This document shows positions 25,730 through 34,850 of a stretch of DNA of 64,000 bases, piece by piece. Location: contig CAVTJL010000001.1 in assembly GCA_963735065.1 (NCBI GenBank), positions 434,001 through 498,000 on the forward strand, written 5' to 3'. Both the position numbers and the translations under genes were made by a program. The DNA is from CAVTJL01 sp963735065 (GTDB taxonomy: Bacteria > Pseudomonadota > Alphaproteobacteria > Geminicoccales > Geminicoccaceae). Position 1 is the first letter of the stretch. Each line of letters starts with the position of its first letter. Below the pieces are notes generated by a model, which did not search any database, was not told where the DNA came from, and saw nothing but the letters and a program-made list of their open reading frames with translations.

Positions 25730-26641
25730 TCAGGCCGAGGAGGCAAGCGCCGTGAGAGCGGCTTGCTGATGGCCGGCCCTGGCGCGGCCACGCATCGGCT
25801 CGACGTGCCGGCCGGCGGTCGGAAGGCCCGTGACCATCCGCAACAGCTCGATCCGGATGGCGTGGGTGGCGTTGCGGCTCGAGAGCTCGATCTTCGAGAC
25901 GGCACCCAACAGCCGGAGCGCGCCCAGGGTGTCGAGAAGGTCGTGACGTGCCACCTCGTCGTCGAACCGAAGGCCTTCCGGGTTGAGCACCCGCGTCGCG
26001 TCGATGCGGATCGGCCCGGGCGGGACGACGCCCACCGGCATATGCCCGAGAACGACGTCGCGGGCCGCAGCGATATCCGTCTTGAGCAGCTCCGCGGGCC
26101 CGTCAAGGACAAGGCGCTGGCGCCCGATCGCCGGGCTGTAGCGGTCCACCTCGCACTGGAGATGCAGTGCCTCGGCCGGAGCGAGGCTGATCTCGGCCTC
26201 TCCCCAGGAAAGGGCGCCGCCGCTGGCGATGTCGACCGAGGAGCGGTGCGCCTCCTGCTCCACCCGGCCCGCGCACTCGATGAGGAAGGTGAAGGGAGAG
26301 GCGCTGCCGTCGAGCACCGGGATCTCGGGTCCGGAGACCTCGACCACGGCATTGTCGATGTCGCAGAGCGCAAACGCCGCCATCAGATGCTCGACGGCCG
26401 CGATGCGGGCACCCGCCGCATTGCCGAGGACCACGCAGTCTTCCGCCTCGACCACCGCATCGAGCGTGCCCGGTATCGTCGGGCGCTCCGCCCTGTCGAT
26501 GCGGACGAAGCGGATACCCTCGCCCGGTCCGGCCGGACGCAACGTTACCGCGACACGGGCACCGCTGTGAACGCCGACACCGACGCAGCCGATGTGATGC
26601 CGCAGGGTGGTCTGCCGGAGAGAGCTCTCGCTCTGACCCAT
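25730..26641 (-). CDS. lpxC: LpxC-family UDP-3-O-acyl-GlcNAc deacetylase with altered active site
   Basis: The product has 303 residues and aligns over its whole length with LpxC, the committed step of lipid A synthesis: HIGCVGVGVHSGARVAVTLRPA, AAVEHLMAAF, DGSASPFTFLIECAG and VLNPEGLRFDDE are all present. Zinc ligands (His85, His233, Asp237), Glu84 and His260 are kept. However, the Lys after His233 (E. coli K239) is Asp234, T191/F192 are Asp195/Val196, D246 is Ala241, and the segment before VLNPEG is about nine residues short. GGAGG upstream fixes the ATG at 26641. It follows ftsZ as in relatives. It may be a weak, altered or inactive enzyme. Confidence 0.82.
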   Translation of the reverse strand: MGQSESSLRQTTLRHHIGCVGVGVHSGARVAVTLRPAGPGEGIRFVRIDRAERPTIPGTLDAVVEAEDCVVLGNAAGARIAAVEHLMAAFALCDIDNAVVEVSGPEIPVLDGSASPFTFLIECAGRVEQEAHRSSVDIASGGALSWGEAEISLAPAEALHLQCEVDRYSPAIGRQRLVLDGPAELLKTDIAAARDVVLGHMPVGVVPPGPIRIDATRVLNPEGLRFDDEVARHDLLDTLGALRLLGAVSKIELSSRNATHAIRIELLRMVTGLPTAGRHVEPMRGRARAGHQQAALTALASSA

Positions 26642-26819
26642 GGGTCCTCCCACCGTCGAGTGCCTTTTCCGGGAGGTAGCTCCGATGAGCGCCCCGGAAG
26701 AACAAGGAGGCGGGACCACGGCCCCCCTCACCAGATTCCCTACAGGGACCGATGAGGGGGGCAAAATCACAAACCGTGTCAAAATGTTACACGGCGTCCT
26801 TGAGGGACATGAAGAGAAG

Positions 26820-28298
26820 TTAAGCCGACTCGCGCTCGCGCTGCTCCTGCTCGCGCCGCAGGAAAGCGGGAAGGTCGTTGTCGACCTCGGCCTCGGTCGT
26901 CGAGCGCGCGCCCGACGCTTCTTCCTTCGGGGCGGACGGCTGGGCGGACGGCTCCGTGGACTCGGGCCCGCCAGTGCCGCGCGGGAAGGCCAACCCCTTC
27001 ATGCGCTCGAAGAGGTTTAGGGGCCGATCATCCAGGGCACGCCCTGGAAGGTCGGTGTGCCGCGCCTCGGCGCGAACCGGCCGCCCACTGCCGGGAAGCG
27101 GCTGAGGCACGAAGCTCGGCACCGCCGACGGGCGGTCTCCGCTGGCCGTCCGCAGCGTCATGGCGGGGCTGGGCTCGGCGGCGCGCTGCGTCGACGACCG
27201 CGGCGCCATGCCGAAGGGGGCAGGACGCTGACGATGCGGCTGCTGCTGGAAGCGCAGGCCCGCGGACGAGGTCGCCATGCTGGCAGCGGCCTGCTGCTCG
27301 GCCGCCATCGCGGCCGCGGCCGCACGCACCTCCGGCGCCTCGATGCCGGTCGCCACCACCGACACCCGCATCCGGCCTTCCATCGAGCTGTCGAAGGTCG
27401 AGCCGAAGATGATGTTGGCGTCGGGATCGACCTCCTCGCGCACACGGTTGGCCGCGGCGTCGACCTCGAAGAGCGCCAGGTCCATGCCGCCGGTGATGTT
27501 GATGAGGACGCCGCGGGCGCCGTTCATCGACACCTCGTCGAGGAGCGGGTTGCTGATCGCGGCCTCGGCGGCCTCGATCGCCCGCCTCTCGCCCTCGGCC
27601 TCGCCGGTGCCCATCATGGCCTTGCCCATCTCGCTCATCACCGTGCGGATGTCGGCGAAGTCGAGATTGATGAGGCCGGGCATGATCATGAGATCGGTGA
27701 CGCCGCGCACGCCCATGTGGAGGACCTCGTCGGCCATCCGGAAGGCGTCGGCGAAGGTCGTCCGCTCATTGGCCAGGCGGAACAGGTTCTGGTTCGGGAT
27801 GACGATGAGCGTGTCGACATACTGCTGCAGGTCGGCGAGCCCCGACTCGGCGAGGCGCATGCGATGCGCACCCTCGAAGTGGAAGGGCTTCGTCACCACG
27901 CCGACGGTGAGGATGCCCTGCTCGCGGACAGCGCGGGCGATCGCAGGAGCCGCACCGGTGCCCGTGCCGCCGCCCATGCCGGCCGTGATGAAGACCATGT
28001 GGCTGCCCTGGAGCTGATCCAGGATCTCGTCCAGCGCCTCCTCGGCAGCAGCGCGTCCGACCTCGGGCCTGGCGCCGGCGCCGAGCCCGTGGGTGATCGT
28101 GACGCCGAGCTGAATCCGCCGCTCCGTGAGGCAGTTGCCGAGCGCCTGCGCGTCGGTGTTGCACGCCACGAACTCGACCCCCTCGAGATGCGAGGTGATC
28201 ATGTTGTTCACGGCGTTGCCGCCGGCGCCGCCGACGCCGACGACGGTGATCTTGGGCCTCAGCTCGTGCGTGTGCGGAATGCTGATGTTGATCGTCAC
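26820..28298 (-). CDS. ftsZ: Cell-division protein FtsZ
   Basis: This 492-residue tubulin homologue forms the cytokinetic ring. It starts with KITVVGVGGAGGNAVNNM, carries the GTP-binding GGGTGTGAAP and the T7-loop region NLDFADIRTVM, then a long variable linker (about residues 325-470). It ends in the conserved C-terminal peptide DLPAFLRRE that binds FtsA and other partners. The start is a GTG at 28298 with GGAGGAG just upstream. It follows ftsA after 89 bp, a larger gap than elsewhere in the cluster, so it may have extra promoters. Confidence 0.98.
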   Translation of the reverse strand: MTINISIPHTHELRPKITVVGVGGAGGNAVNNMITSHLEGVEFVACNTDAQALGNCLTERRIQLGVTITHGLGAGARPEVGRAAAEEALDEILDQLQGSHMVFITAGMGGGTGTGAAPAIARAVREQGILTVGVVTKPFHFEGAHRMRLAESGLADLQQYVDTLIVIPNQNLFRLANERTTFADAFRMADEVLHMGVRGVTDLMIMPGLINLDFADIRTVMSEMGKAMMGTGEAEGERRAIEAAEAAISNPLLDEVSMNGARGVLINITGGMDLALFEVDAAANRVREEVDPDANIIFGSTFDSSMEGRMRVSVVATGIEAPEVRAAAAAMAAEQQAAASMATSSAGLRFQQQPHRQRPAPFGMAPRSSTQRAAEPSPAMTLRTASGDRPSAVPSFVPQPLPGSGRPVRAEARHTDLPGRALDDRPLNLFERMKGLAFPRGTGGPESTEPSAQPSAPKEEASGARSTTEAEVDNDLPAFLRREQEQRERESA

Positions 28299-28387
28299 TG
28301 CTTCTCCTCCTCGGATCCAGGGCGGCCTTGATCTCCGCCATTGCCGTCGGCCGGGGGCAATCCGACCGTTCCGTCAATCCCCGCGCG

Positions 28388-29680
28388 TCAGAAGTTCTGT
28401 CGAAACCACTCCCTGCAGCGCGCCAAACCTTGAGCCAACCTACGGCGATCGGCGCTCGCACTCCAGAGCAACCCGTCGTCGCCACCCGCCGCGAGCGCCA
28501 GGGTCCCGGCCGCCACGGCGCAGCAGGGATCCTCCTCGTGCTCGTCGTCGAGATGCACGCCCTGCGGCCGCCCCAGGCGTGCCGGCAGGCCGAAAATCTC
28601 CTCTGCAAGCTCGTCCATGCCCTCGATCTGCGAGGCGCCGCCCGTCAGCACGACGCTCTTGGGGGGCCTCGCCTTCATCAGATCCCGGGCGCTGCCCAGC
28701 CTCGCCATCAGGGCCTCGAGGATGTCCTCGACGCGGGAGCGGATGATGAAGGTGACCCTGGTGCGCGGCACCTCGCCGGTGGGAAGGCCGGCGCGGTCGC
28801 CGATCAGGGGCACGTCGATCCGCACATTGTCGTCGCAGCTCCGCATCAGCACGCCGCCATAGAGGCCCACCAGCCGCTCGGCCTCGCGCTGGCTGGTCTT
28901 GAGGCCGTAGGCGAGGTCGGCGGCGATCTTGGCGCCGCCCCTTTGGATCTGGTCGAGGAAGGCGAGCCTGCCGCCGACGAAATGGGCGATCTGCGTGGCG
29001 CCGGCACCGAAGTCGACCACGAGGCAGCCCTCGTCCATCTCGTCCTCGGTCAGGACTCCGAGGCCGGCAGCATAGGGCGCAGCGATCAGCCCCTTCACCT
29101 CGAGATGACAGCGCTCGAGGCAGGCGATGATGTTGCTGACCGGCTGGATGTCGGCCAGCACCAGATGCACCAGCACCTCGAGCGTCTGGCCGGCGATGCC
29201 GCGGGGGTCCTTGAGCGGCCGGCCGCCGTCGACGGCCATCTCGACCGGGATGACGTGCAGCATCGCGATGCCCGGATCGCTGACCTCCTCGCGAGCCCGC
29301 TCGAGCACGCGGCGGATGTCGTCGTCGGCGATCTTGCGCCCGTGAAGCGGGCGATCGACCTTGATCAGGCGCGAGCGCAGCCGGCCGGCGCCGATGGCCG
29401 CCACCACGCCGCGTACCGTCTCGCCCGAGAGCTGCTCGGCCTCGTGCAGCACCGCCTGGATCGAGGCCTCGGCGGCGTCGGCGTCGACGATCTCGCCCGC
29501 CTTGAGCCCGTCGGCGAGCTGATAGCCGCGGCCCAGGACAGCAAAGCCGCGGCCGGGGCGGGCCTTGGCGATGTAGCAGCAGACCTTGCTGGTCCCGATG
29601 TCCAGCACCGCCTGCGGTGCCCCCCGTTGGGCGGCTCGGGCGGGCATCAGATGGCGCCAGGCGGTCGTCATCGTCGTCAT
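28388..29680 (-). CDS. ftsA: Cell-division protein FtsA
   Basis: FtsA has 430 residues and an actin/HSP70-like ATPase fold. It opens with VLDIGTSKVCCYIAKARPGRGF, has VVDFGAGATQIAHF and VVLTGGASQIEGM as phosphate loops, and ends in the amphipathic helix LARCREWFRQNF that attaches FtsZ filaments to the membrane. The ATG at 29680 overlaps the ftsQ stop as ATGA, which decides the start over an in-frame start further upstream. Confidence 0.97.
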   Translation of the reverse strand: MTTMTTAWRHLMPARAAQRGAPQAVLDIGTSKVCCYIAKARPGRGFAVLGRGYQLADGLKAGEIVDADAAEASIQAVLHEAEQLSGETVRGVVAAIGAGRLRSRLIKVDRPLHGRKIADDDIRRVLERAREEVSDPGIAMLHVIPVEMAVDGGRPLKDPRGIAGQTLEVLVHLVLADIQPVSNIIACLERCHLEVKGLIAAPYAAGLGVLTEDEMDEGCLVVDFGAGATQIAHFVGGRLAFLDQIQRGGAKIAADLAYGLKTSQREAERLVGLYGGVLMRSCDDNVRIDVPLIGDRAGLPTGEVPRTRVTFIIRSRVEDILEALMARLGSARDLMKARPPKSVVLTGGASQIEGMDELAEEIFGLPARLGRPQGVHLDDEHEEDPCCAVAAGTLALAAGGDDGLLWSASADRRRLAQGLARCREWFRQNF

Positions 29681-30525
29681 GAGGGGCGGCCTGAGTTCGT
29701 GGGTGCGGCCGCGTCGATGGGTCGAACGACGAGCCATTCCGGGTTGCGGAGATCGACCGCGTCGATGTCGCGATCGATGATGTCGTCGGCTTGCTGCGCC
29801 GCGGCCAGCCGATGCCAGGCGAGCTCGGCACCGTCCTCGGGCAGACGGACCTCGATCCGCCCGTCGAGATAGACGTTCCAGCGGCGACGGCCGATGTAGC
29901 TGGCCGCGGTGACGTGGTGGATGAGCGCGGGCTCGGCCTGGAGCATGCCCAGGAGCGCCGGGGCGGCGAGCGGCGCGCCCGGGCCGCTCAGCAGCGGGAG
30001 GCTCCGATAGGGGGTGAGGTCATCCACGGCCAAGGTCAGGCCATCCTGGTCGACGAGAAGGATCCGGCTGCTATCGCCGTCCTGCCAGAGCGCCAGCGGC
30101 TGGCGCTCCTCGAGCCGCACGAAGAGCGTGCCGGGCAGCTCGCGTGAGACGGTAGCGGTACGGACCCAGGGCAAATCGTCCAGGTTTCGCCGAATGCCAT
30201 CGATATCAACCGTTAGTATACTTTGTCCCATGAAAGGTTCAAGCGCCCGCGCGACGTCCGCGCGCGAGGTATGCTCCCTGCCCTCGATCAGCACGTCCTT
30301 CACCACGAGGCCCAGGGAAGGCGAGGATCGCACCGCCAGGGCCACGAGGTCCTGCCGCGCGGCGGCGACGCGGCCGGAGGCGACGGCGTACCAGGCGCCG
30401 CCCCCGAGCGTGCCCAGCACCAGGATCACCGCCGCGGCCCACAAGGCCGGCTTGCGCCAGCGCGGCGGCGGCGGCCGCCGCAGCACGTTGCGGGCCCGAT
30501 GGGCCAGGCGGTTCACCTGTCGCAT
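29677..30525 (-). CDS. ftsQ: Cell-division protein FtsQ
   Basis: This 282-residue bitopic divisome protein has an Arg-rich cytoplasmic tail, one TM helix (about residues 27-50, ALWAAAVILVLGTLGGGAWY), a POTRA domain (KDVLIEGREHTSRADVARAL) and the beta domain with SRELPGTLFVRLEERQPLALW. It links early and late division proteins. The ATG at 30525 has a strong GAGGAGG and overlaps the ddl end by 13 bp. Confidence 0.95.
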   Translation of the reverse strand: MRQVNRLAHRARNVLRRPPPPRWRKPALWAAAVILVLGTLGGGAWYAVASGRVAAARQDLVALAVRSSPSLGLVVKDVLIEGREHTSRADVARALEPFMGQSILTVDIDGIRRNLDDLPWVRTATVSRELPGTLFVRLEERQPLALWQDGDSSRILLVDQDGLTLAVDDLTPYRSLPLLSGPGAPLAAPALLGMLQAEPALIHHVTAASYIGRRRWNVYLDGRIEVRLPEDGAELAWHRLAAAQQADDIIDRDIDAVDLRNPEWLVVRPIDAAAPTNSGRPS

Positions 30526-31424
30526 CGGGCCTCCTCGACCAGGCGGACGACGAGGTCGGCGAACCCGATGCCGCAATAGGCGGCCTGCTCGGGCACCAGC
30601 GAGAGCGGCGTCATGCCCGGCTGGGTGTTGACCTCGAGCAGATAGAGCCCCTCGGCATCGGCGAACTCGTCCCAGCGGAAGTCCGCACGGCTGACCCCGC
30701 GGCAGCCCAGCGTCCGGTGCGCCAGCAGCGACCAGTCGAGCGCCAGCGCGTAGACCGCCTCAGGCAGGGGGGCCGGAACGAGATGCGTCGCGAAGCCCTC
30801 GGTGTACTTGGCGCGGTAGTCGTAGAAGCCCTCGTGCGGCCTGATCTCGGTGACGGCGAGCGGGCGGTCGTCCATCACCCCGACCGTGAGATCCCGGCCC
30901 GGGACGTAGCGCTCGACCATCACGCGCTGATCGAGATCGAGATCGTTGCGCTCGAAGATCGGGCGCGGATCCCCGCTCGTCAGGATGAAGACGCCGACGC
31001 TGGAGCCCTCGGCCGCCGGCTTGACGACGATCGGCCCGTCGACCGGGGAGCCTTCGAGAAGCGAGGCCAGGCTCGTCTCCACACCCTCCGGGCAGCGCAT
31101 GCCGAGGCTCGAGAAGAGCCGCTTGGCCATGGGCTTGTCCATGGCCAGCGCCGAGGCGAGGACGCCCGAATGGGTGTAGGGGATGCCCAGGAGGTCCAAG
31201 ACGCCCTGAACGCGACCGTCCTCGCCGAAGCGCCCGTGCAACGCATTGAAGCAGCAGTCGGGCCGGAGCTCGGTCAGGACCTGGGCCAGATCGCGACCCG
31301 CATCCACCCGGGTGACGTCAAAGCCCCGCTCCTCGAGCGCCCTGGCACAGGCATCGCCGGAGACCAGCGACACCTCGCGCTCGGCCGAGAGCCCGCCCAT
31401 CAGCACGGCCACGGACCGGCTCAT
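30513..31424 (-). CDS. ddl: D-alanine--D-alanine ligase
   Basis: Ddl is a 303-residue ATP-grasp enzyme that makes the D-Ala-D-Ala used by MurF. It has VAVLMGGLSAEREVSL at the start, NALHGRFGEDGRVQG, KPAAEGSSVGV and the metal-binding LLEVNTQPGMTPLSL. The ATG at 31424 overlaps the murB stop (ATGA). All catalytic motifs are intact, and the place between murB and ftsQ is conserved in alphaproteobacteria. Confidence 0.97.
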   Translation of the reverse strand: MSRSVAVLMGGLSAEREVSLVSGDACARALEERGFDVTRVDAGRDLAQVLTELRPDCCFNALHGRFGEDGRVQGVLDLLGIPYTHSGVLASALAMDKPMAKRLFSSLGMRCPEGVETSLASLLEGSPVDGPIVVKPAAEGSSVGVFILTSGDPRPIFERNDLDLDQRVMVERYVPGRDLTVGVMDDRPLAVTEIRPHEGFYDYRAKYTEGFATHLVPAPLPEAVYALALDWSLLAHRTLGCRGVSRADFRWDEFADAEGLYLLEVNTQPGMTPLSLVPEQAAYCGIGFADLVVRLVEEARCDR

Positions 31425-32338
31425 GCCAGCGCCTCCGCAGCCGCCGTCACACCGATGCGCATGATCTCCCACTCGAGCGTGATGCCCGTTCGCGCCCGCA
31501 CGCGGTCGCGCACCTCAAGGCCCAGCCCCTCGATGTCGGCGGCGCTGGCACCTCCGGTGTTGATCAGGAAGTTGCAGTGCTTGTCCGAGACCATCGCGGC
31601 TCCGCGCCTGAGGCCGCGGCAGCCGGCCTCGTCGATCAGCCGCCAGGCCTTCCCGCCCGGCGGGTTCTTGAAGGTGCTGCCGCCGGTCGCGACGCGCAGC
31701 GGCTGGGCCGCCTCGCGCTCCTCGCGGATCGCCGCCATGCGCCCCGCCACCGCCTCCCGTTCGGCCGGAACCAGCCGGAAGGCCGCACGCAGCACGACGA
31801 AGCCCGGGGGAAGGGCGCTCTGCCGATAGGCAAAGCCCAGCTCGGCCGGCATCAGCCGATGGAGCCTGCCCTTGCGGTCCAGCCCCTCGACCCAGATCAG
31901 CCGCTCCGCCGTCTCGCCGCCGAAGGCCCCGGCGTTCATGCGCACGGCACCGCCGACCGTGCCGGGGATGCCGATCATGAACTCGAGGCCCGAGAGCCCG
32001 GCCCGCTCCGCCGTCTGCGCCACCCGCTGATCCAGCGCCCCGGCATGGGCGATCACCACCGGTCCCTCGACCTCGACGCGGGCGAGCGGCCCGCCGAACC
32101 GCACCACCACCCCCTCGAAGCCGCCGTCCCGCACGAGAAGGTTCGAGGCCACACCCATCGGCAGCACCGGCAGGGCCGGATCGAGCGCAGCGAGAAAGGA
32201 CGCCAGGTCCTGGGCGTCGGCCGGCTGGCAGACGAAGGCGGCAGGCCCGCCGACCCGGAGCCAGGTGAGCGGCGCCAGCGGCACGTCCGGCCTCAGCGTG
32301 CCGCGCAGCTCGGGAAGGTCGCGTGCGGTCCCCGTCAT
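31421..32338 (-). CDS. murB: UDP-N-acetylenolpyruvoylglucosamine reductase
   Basis: This 305-residue FAD enzyme reduces UDP-GlcNAc-enolpyruvate to UDP-MurNAc. FAD-binding sequences are PMGVASNLLVRDGGF and IGIPGTVGGAVRMNAGAFGGE, and the catalytic Ser is in GGSTFKNPPGGKAWRLID. The LINTGGASAADI segment fits a short type II MurB. The ATG at 32338 overlaps the murC stop as ATGA. Confidence 0.97.
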   Translation of the reverse strand: MTGTARDLPELRGTLRPDVPLAPLTWLRVGGPAAFVCQPADAQDLASFLAALDPALPVLPMGVASNLLVRDGGFEGVVVRFGGPLARVEVEGPVVIAHAGALDQRVAQTAERAGLSGLEFMIGIPGTVGGAVRMNAGAFGGETAERLIWVEGLDRKGRLHRLMPAELGFAYRQSALPPGFVVLRAAFRLVPAEREAVAGRMAAIREEREAAQPLRVATGGSTFKNPPGGKAWRLIDEAGCRGLRRGAAMVSDKHCNFLINTGGASAADIEGLGLEVRDRVRARTGITLEWEIMRIGVTAAAEALA

Positions 32339-33759
32339 GCGGAGCCCCCCTCGCCCAGGCGCGCGCGCAGCGCCTCCGGCAGGGCGTTGGCCCACTGGGT
32401 GATGCTCCCGGCACCGAGGCAGACGACGAAGTCGCCCTCGCGAGCCACCTCCTGTACCAGCGCGGCCAGATCCTCGGGGCCCTCGATGGCGCGGACGTCG
32501 CGCTGGCCGTGCGCGCGCAGGCCGCGCACCAGCGCCTCGCGGTCGATGCCGTCGATCGGCGCCTCGCCCGCGGCATAGACCGGCGCCACCACCACCGTGT
32601 CGGCATCGCCGAAGCAGGTGCAGAACTCCTCGAGCAGCCCCTGCAGCCGCGAGTAGCGGTGCGGCTGGACGACGGCGATGACGCGGCCCGGCGCCGCGGC
32701 GCGCGCGGTCCGCAGCACGGCCCGGATCTCCTCCGGATGATGGCCGTAATCGTCGATGATCGTGATGCCGGCCACGACGCCGGTCTTCGTGAAGCGCCGC
32801 TTGACGCCCTGAAGGCCCGCCAGCGCCTCGCGCACGACGGCATCGCCGATGCCGATCTCCCGCGCGATCGCCACCGCCGCCAGCGCGTTCGCGACATTGT
32901 GCCGGCCGAGCAGGCCCAGCTTCACGCCCTCGATCAGCCGCGTGCTGCCCGTCACGCGGTCGCGCACGGCCACATCGAAGAGCTCGCCGCCATTCTGGAA
33001 GCGCAGGCCCGAGGCCTGCACGTCGGCCTGCGGGCTGAAGCCGTAGGTCACGACCCGCCGGTCGGTGATCCGGGCGAGCAGCGCCTGCACCTCGGGATGG
33101 TCGATGCACAGCACGCCGAAGCCATAGAAGGGCAGACGCTCGATGAAGCTGTAATAGGCCTGCCGGACGGCATCGAAGCTGCCCCAATAGTCCATGTGCT
33201 CGGGGTCGATGTTGGTGACGACGCCGATCGTCGCCGGCAGCCTCAGGAAGCTGCCGTCGCTCTCGTCGCTCTCGACCACCATCCAGTCGCCCTTGCCCAG
33301 CCGGGCGTTGGTCCCATAGGCGTTGATGATGCCGCCATTGACCACCGTGGGGTCGAGCCCGGCGGCGTCGAGCAGCGCCGCCACGATCGCCGTCGTCGTC
33401 GTCTTGCCGTGCGTGCCGGCGACCGCGATCGAGCGCTTGAGGCGCATCAGCTCGCCCAGCATGTCGGCACGGCGCACCACCGGCACGCGCCGCGCGCGGG
33501 CCAGATCGACCTCCGGATTGCCACCCTTGACGGCCGTCGAGACGACGACGACCCGGGCCTCGCCCAGATTGCGCGCCGCATGGCCGATCGCGACCTCGAT
33601 GCCCAGGGCGCGCAGGCGCTGGACGTTGGCGCTCTCACCCAGGTCGGAGCCCTGCACGCGGTAGCCCAGATTGTGCAGGATCTCGGCGATCCCGCTCATG
33701 CCGATCCCGCCGATGCCGACGAAATGGATGGGCCCCACGTCGAGCGGCATCTGGCTCAC
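32335..33759 (-). CDS. murC: UDP-N-acetylmuramate--L-alanine ligase
   Basis: MurC, the first Mur ligase, adds L-Ala to UDP-MurNAc (474 residues). It shows the Rossmann start HFVGIGGIGMSGIAEIL, the ATP-binding GTHGKTTTT, NIDPEHMDYWG, GRHNVANALAA and DDYGHHPEEI, the Mur-ligase set. I chose the GTG at 33759 because it overlaps the murG stop (GTGA) like its neighbours; an in-frame ATG nine bases later would lose three residues. Confidence 0.96.
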   Translation of the reverse strand: MSQMPLDVGPIHFVGIGGIGMSGIAEILHNLGYRVQGSDLGESANVQRLRALGIEVAIGHAARNLGEARVVVVSTAVKGGNPEVDLARARRVPVVRRADMLGELMRLKRSIAVAGTHGKTTTTAIVAALLDAAGLDPTVVNGGIINAYGTNARLGKGDWMVVESDESDGSFLRLPATIGVVTNIDPEHMDYWGSFDAVRQAYYSFIERLPFYGFGVLCIDHPEVQALLARITDRRVVTYGFSPQADVQASGLRFQNGGELFDVAVRDRVTGSTRLIEGVKLGLLGRHNVANALAAVAIAREIGIGDAVVREALAGLQGVKRRFTKTGVVAGITIIDDYGHHPEEIRAVLRTARAAAPGRVIAVVQPHRYSRLQGLLEEFCTCFGDADTVVVAPVYAAGEAPIDGIDREALVRGLRAHGQRDVRAIEGPEDLAALVQEVAREGDFVVCLGAGSITQWANALPEALRARLGEGGSA

Positions 33760-34850
33760 GGGCGCGCCCCCCGGGCCACGAGGCCCAAGATGGCATCGGC
33801 AAGGCGTGCCGCGGCATCGGGGTGGGCGAGCGCTGCCGCACGGCTCGCCATCGCGTCGCGCCGCCCGGAATCGCGCATCAGCCCCTCGAGCTCGGCCGCC
33901 AGCCGCTCGGCCGAGAGCTCCGTCTGGGGCACCAGGACGGCGGCACCGGCCTCGGCCAGGGCGCGCGCGTTGGCCGTCTGATGGTCGTCCGCCGCGTGCG
34001 GATAGGGCACCAGCAGCGCCGGCCGGGCCAGCGCCAGAAGCTCGGCGATGGTCGAGGCACCCGAGCGGGCGATGACGAGGTCGGCCGCCGCCATGCGCGC
34101 CGGCACATCCTCGAAGAAGGAGGCGATCTCGGCCGTCTGGCCTATGGCCCGATAGGCCTCGCCCACCCGCTCCAGGTCCTCGGGCCGGCATTGCTGCGCC
34201 AGGCGCAGCCGGCTCCGCAGCTCGGGCGCCAGCAGGGCCACCGCCGCCGGCACGACGTCGCTCAGGATGCGCGCACCCTGGCTGCCGCCGATGACGAGCA
34301 GACGAAACGCCGGATCGGCCTCGGCGTGGCCCGCCCCCGCCCCTTCGGCGCCGAAGCCCGGCCGCACGGGATTGCCCAGCACGAGCGGCTGCCGCCCGTC
34401 CAGATCCGGCACGGCGGCGGTGCGCTCGAAGCTCAGGGCGACGATCCCGGCGCGACGCGCGATCAGCCGATTGGCCCGGCCCAGCACGGCGTTCTGCTCG
34501 TGGATCAGGAAGGGCGTGCGGCGCAGAAGCGCCGCCATCGCGGCCGGCACCGACGCATAGCCGCCGAAGGTCGCGGCCACGGCCGGCCGCAGGCGACGAA
34601 GGATCAAAAGGCTCTGCAGCGTGCCCTGCACGAGGCTCATGACGCCGCTGGCCCGCGCCAGCAGGCTCCCGCTCGGGCTCGCCGCGGCGATCGTCCGGCA
34701 CGCGGCCTCGCCCTTCGCGTAGCGCGCGCCCCGGGCGTCGGTGAGCAGCGTCACCTCCGCACCCCGCTCGCGCAGCGCCCGCATCACGGCCAGTGCCGGG
34801 AACATGTGGCCGCCGGTGCCGCCGGCTGCGACGACGACCGACGCGCTCAC
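33756..34850 (-). CDS. murG: Lipid II synthase MurG (GlcNAc transferase)
   Basis: MurG (364 residues) transfers GlcNAc to lipid I at the inner face of the membrane. It has the glycine-rich loop AAGGTGGHMFPALAV at the start, HEQNAVLGRANRL, VIGGSQGARILSDV, and the UDP-GlcNAc-binding ARSGASTIAELLALARPALLVPYPHAADDHQ, split here by the conserved GAST. The GTG start overlaps the ftsW stop (GTGA). Confidence 0.97.
   Translation of the reverse strand: MSASVVVAAGGTGGHMFPALAVMRALRERGAEVTLLTDARGARYAKGEAACRTIAAASPSGSLLARASGVMSLVQGTLQSLLILRRLRPAVAATFGGYASVPAAMAALLRRTPFLIHEQNAVLGRANRLIARRAGIVALSFERTAAVPDLDGRQPLVLGNPVRPGFGAEGAGAGHAEADPAFRLLVIGGSQGARILSDVVPAAVALLAPELRSRLRLAQQCRPEDLERVGEAYRAIGQTAEIASFFEDVPARMAAADLVIARSGASTIAELLALARPALLVPYPHAADDHQTANARALAEAGAAVLVPQTELSAERLAAELEGLMRDSGRRDAMASRAAALAHPDAAARLADAILGLVARGARP

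Noticed and set aside
26777..26782. A TTGACA hexamer on the minus strand in the ftsZ-lpxC gap as an lpxC promoter
   Set aside because: The -35 match is perfect but no -10-like hexamer follows at 16-18 bp (only a C-rich run), so I did not list it as a promoter.
26639..28331. Open + strand frames opposite ftsZ and in the ftsZ-lpxC gap
   Set aside because: Their sequences show no family motif and they lie antisense to ftsZ, which is certain.
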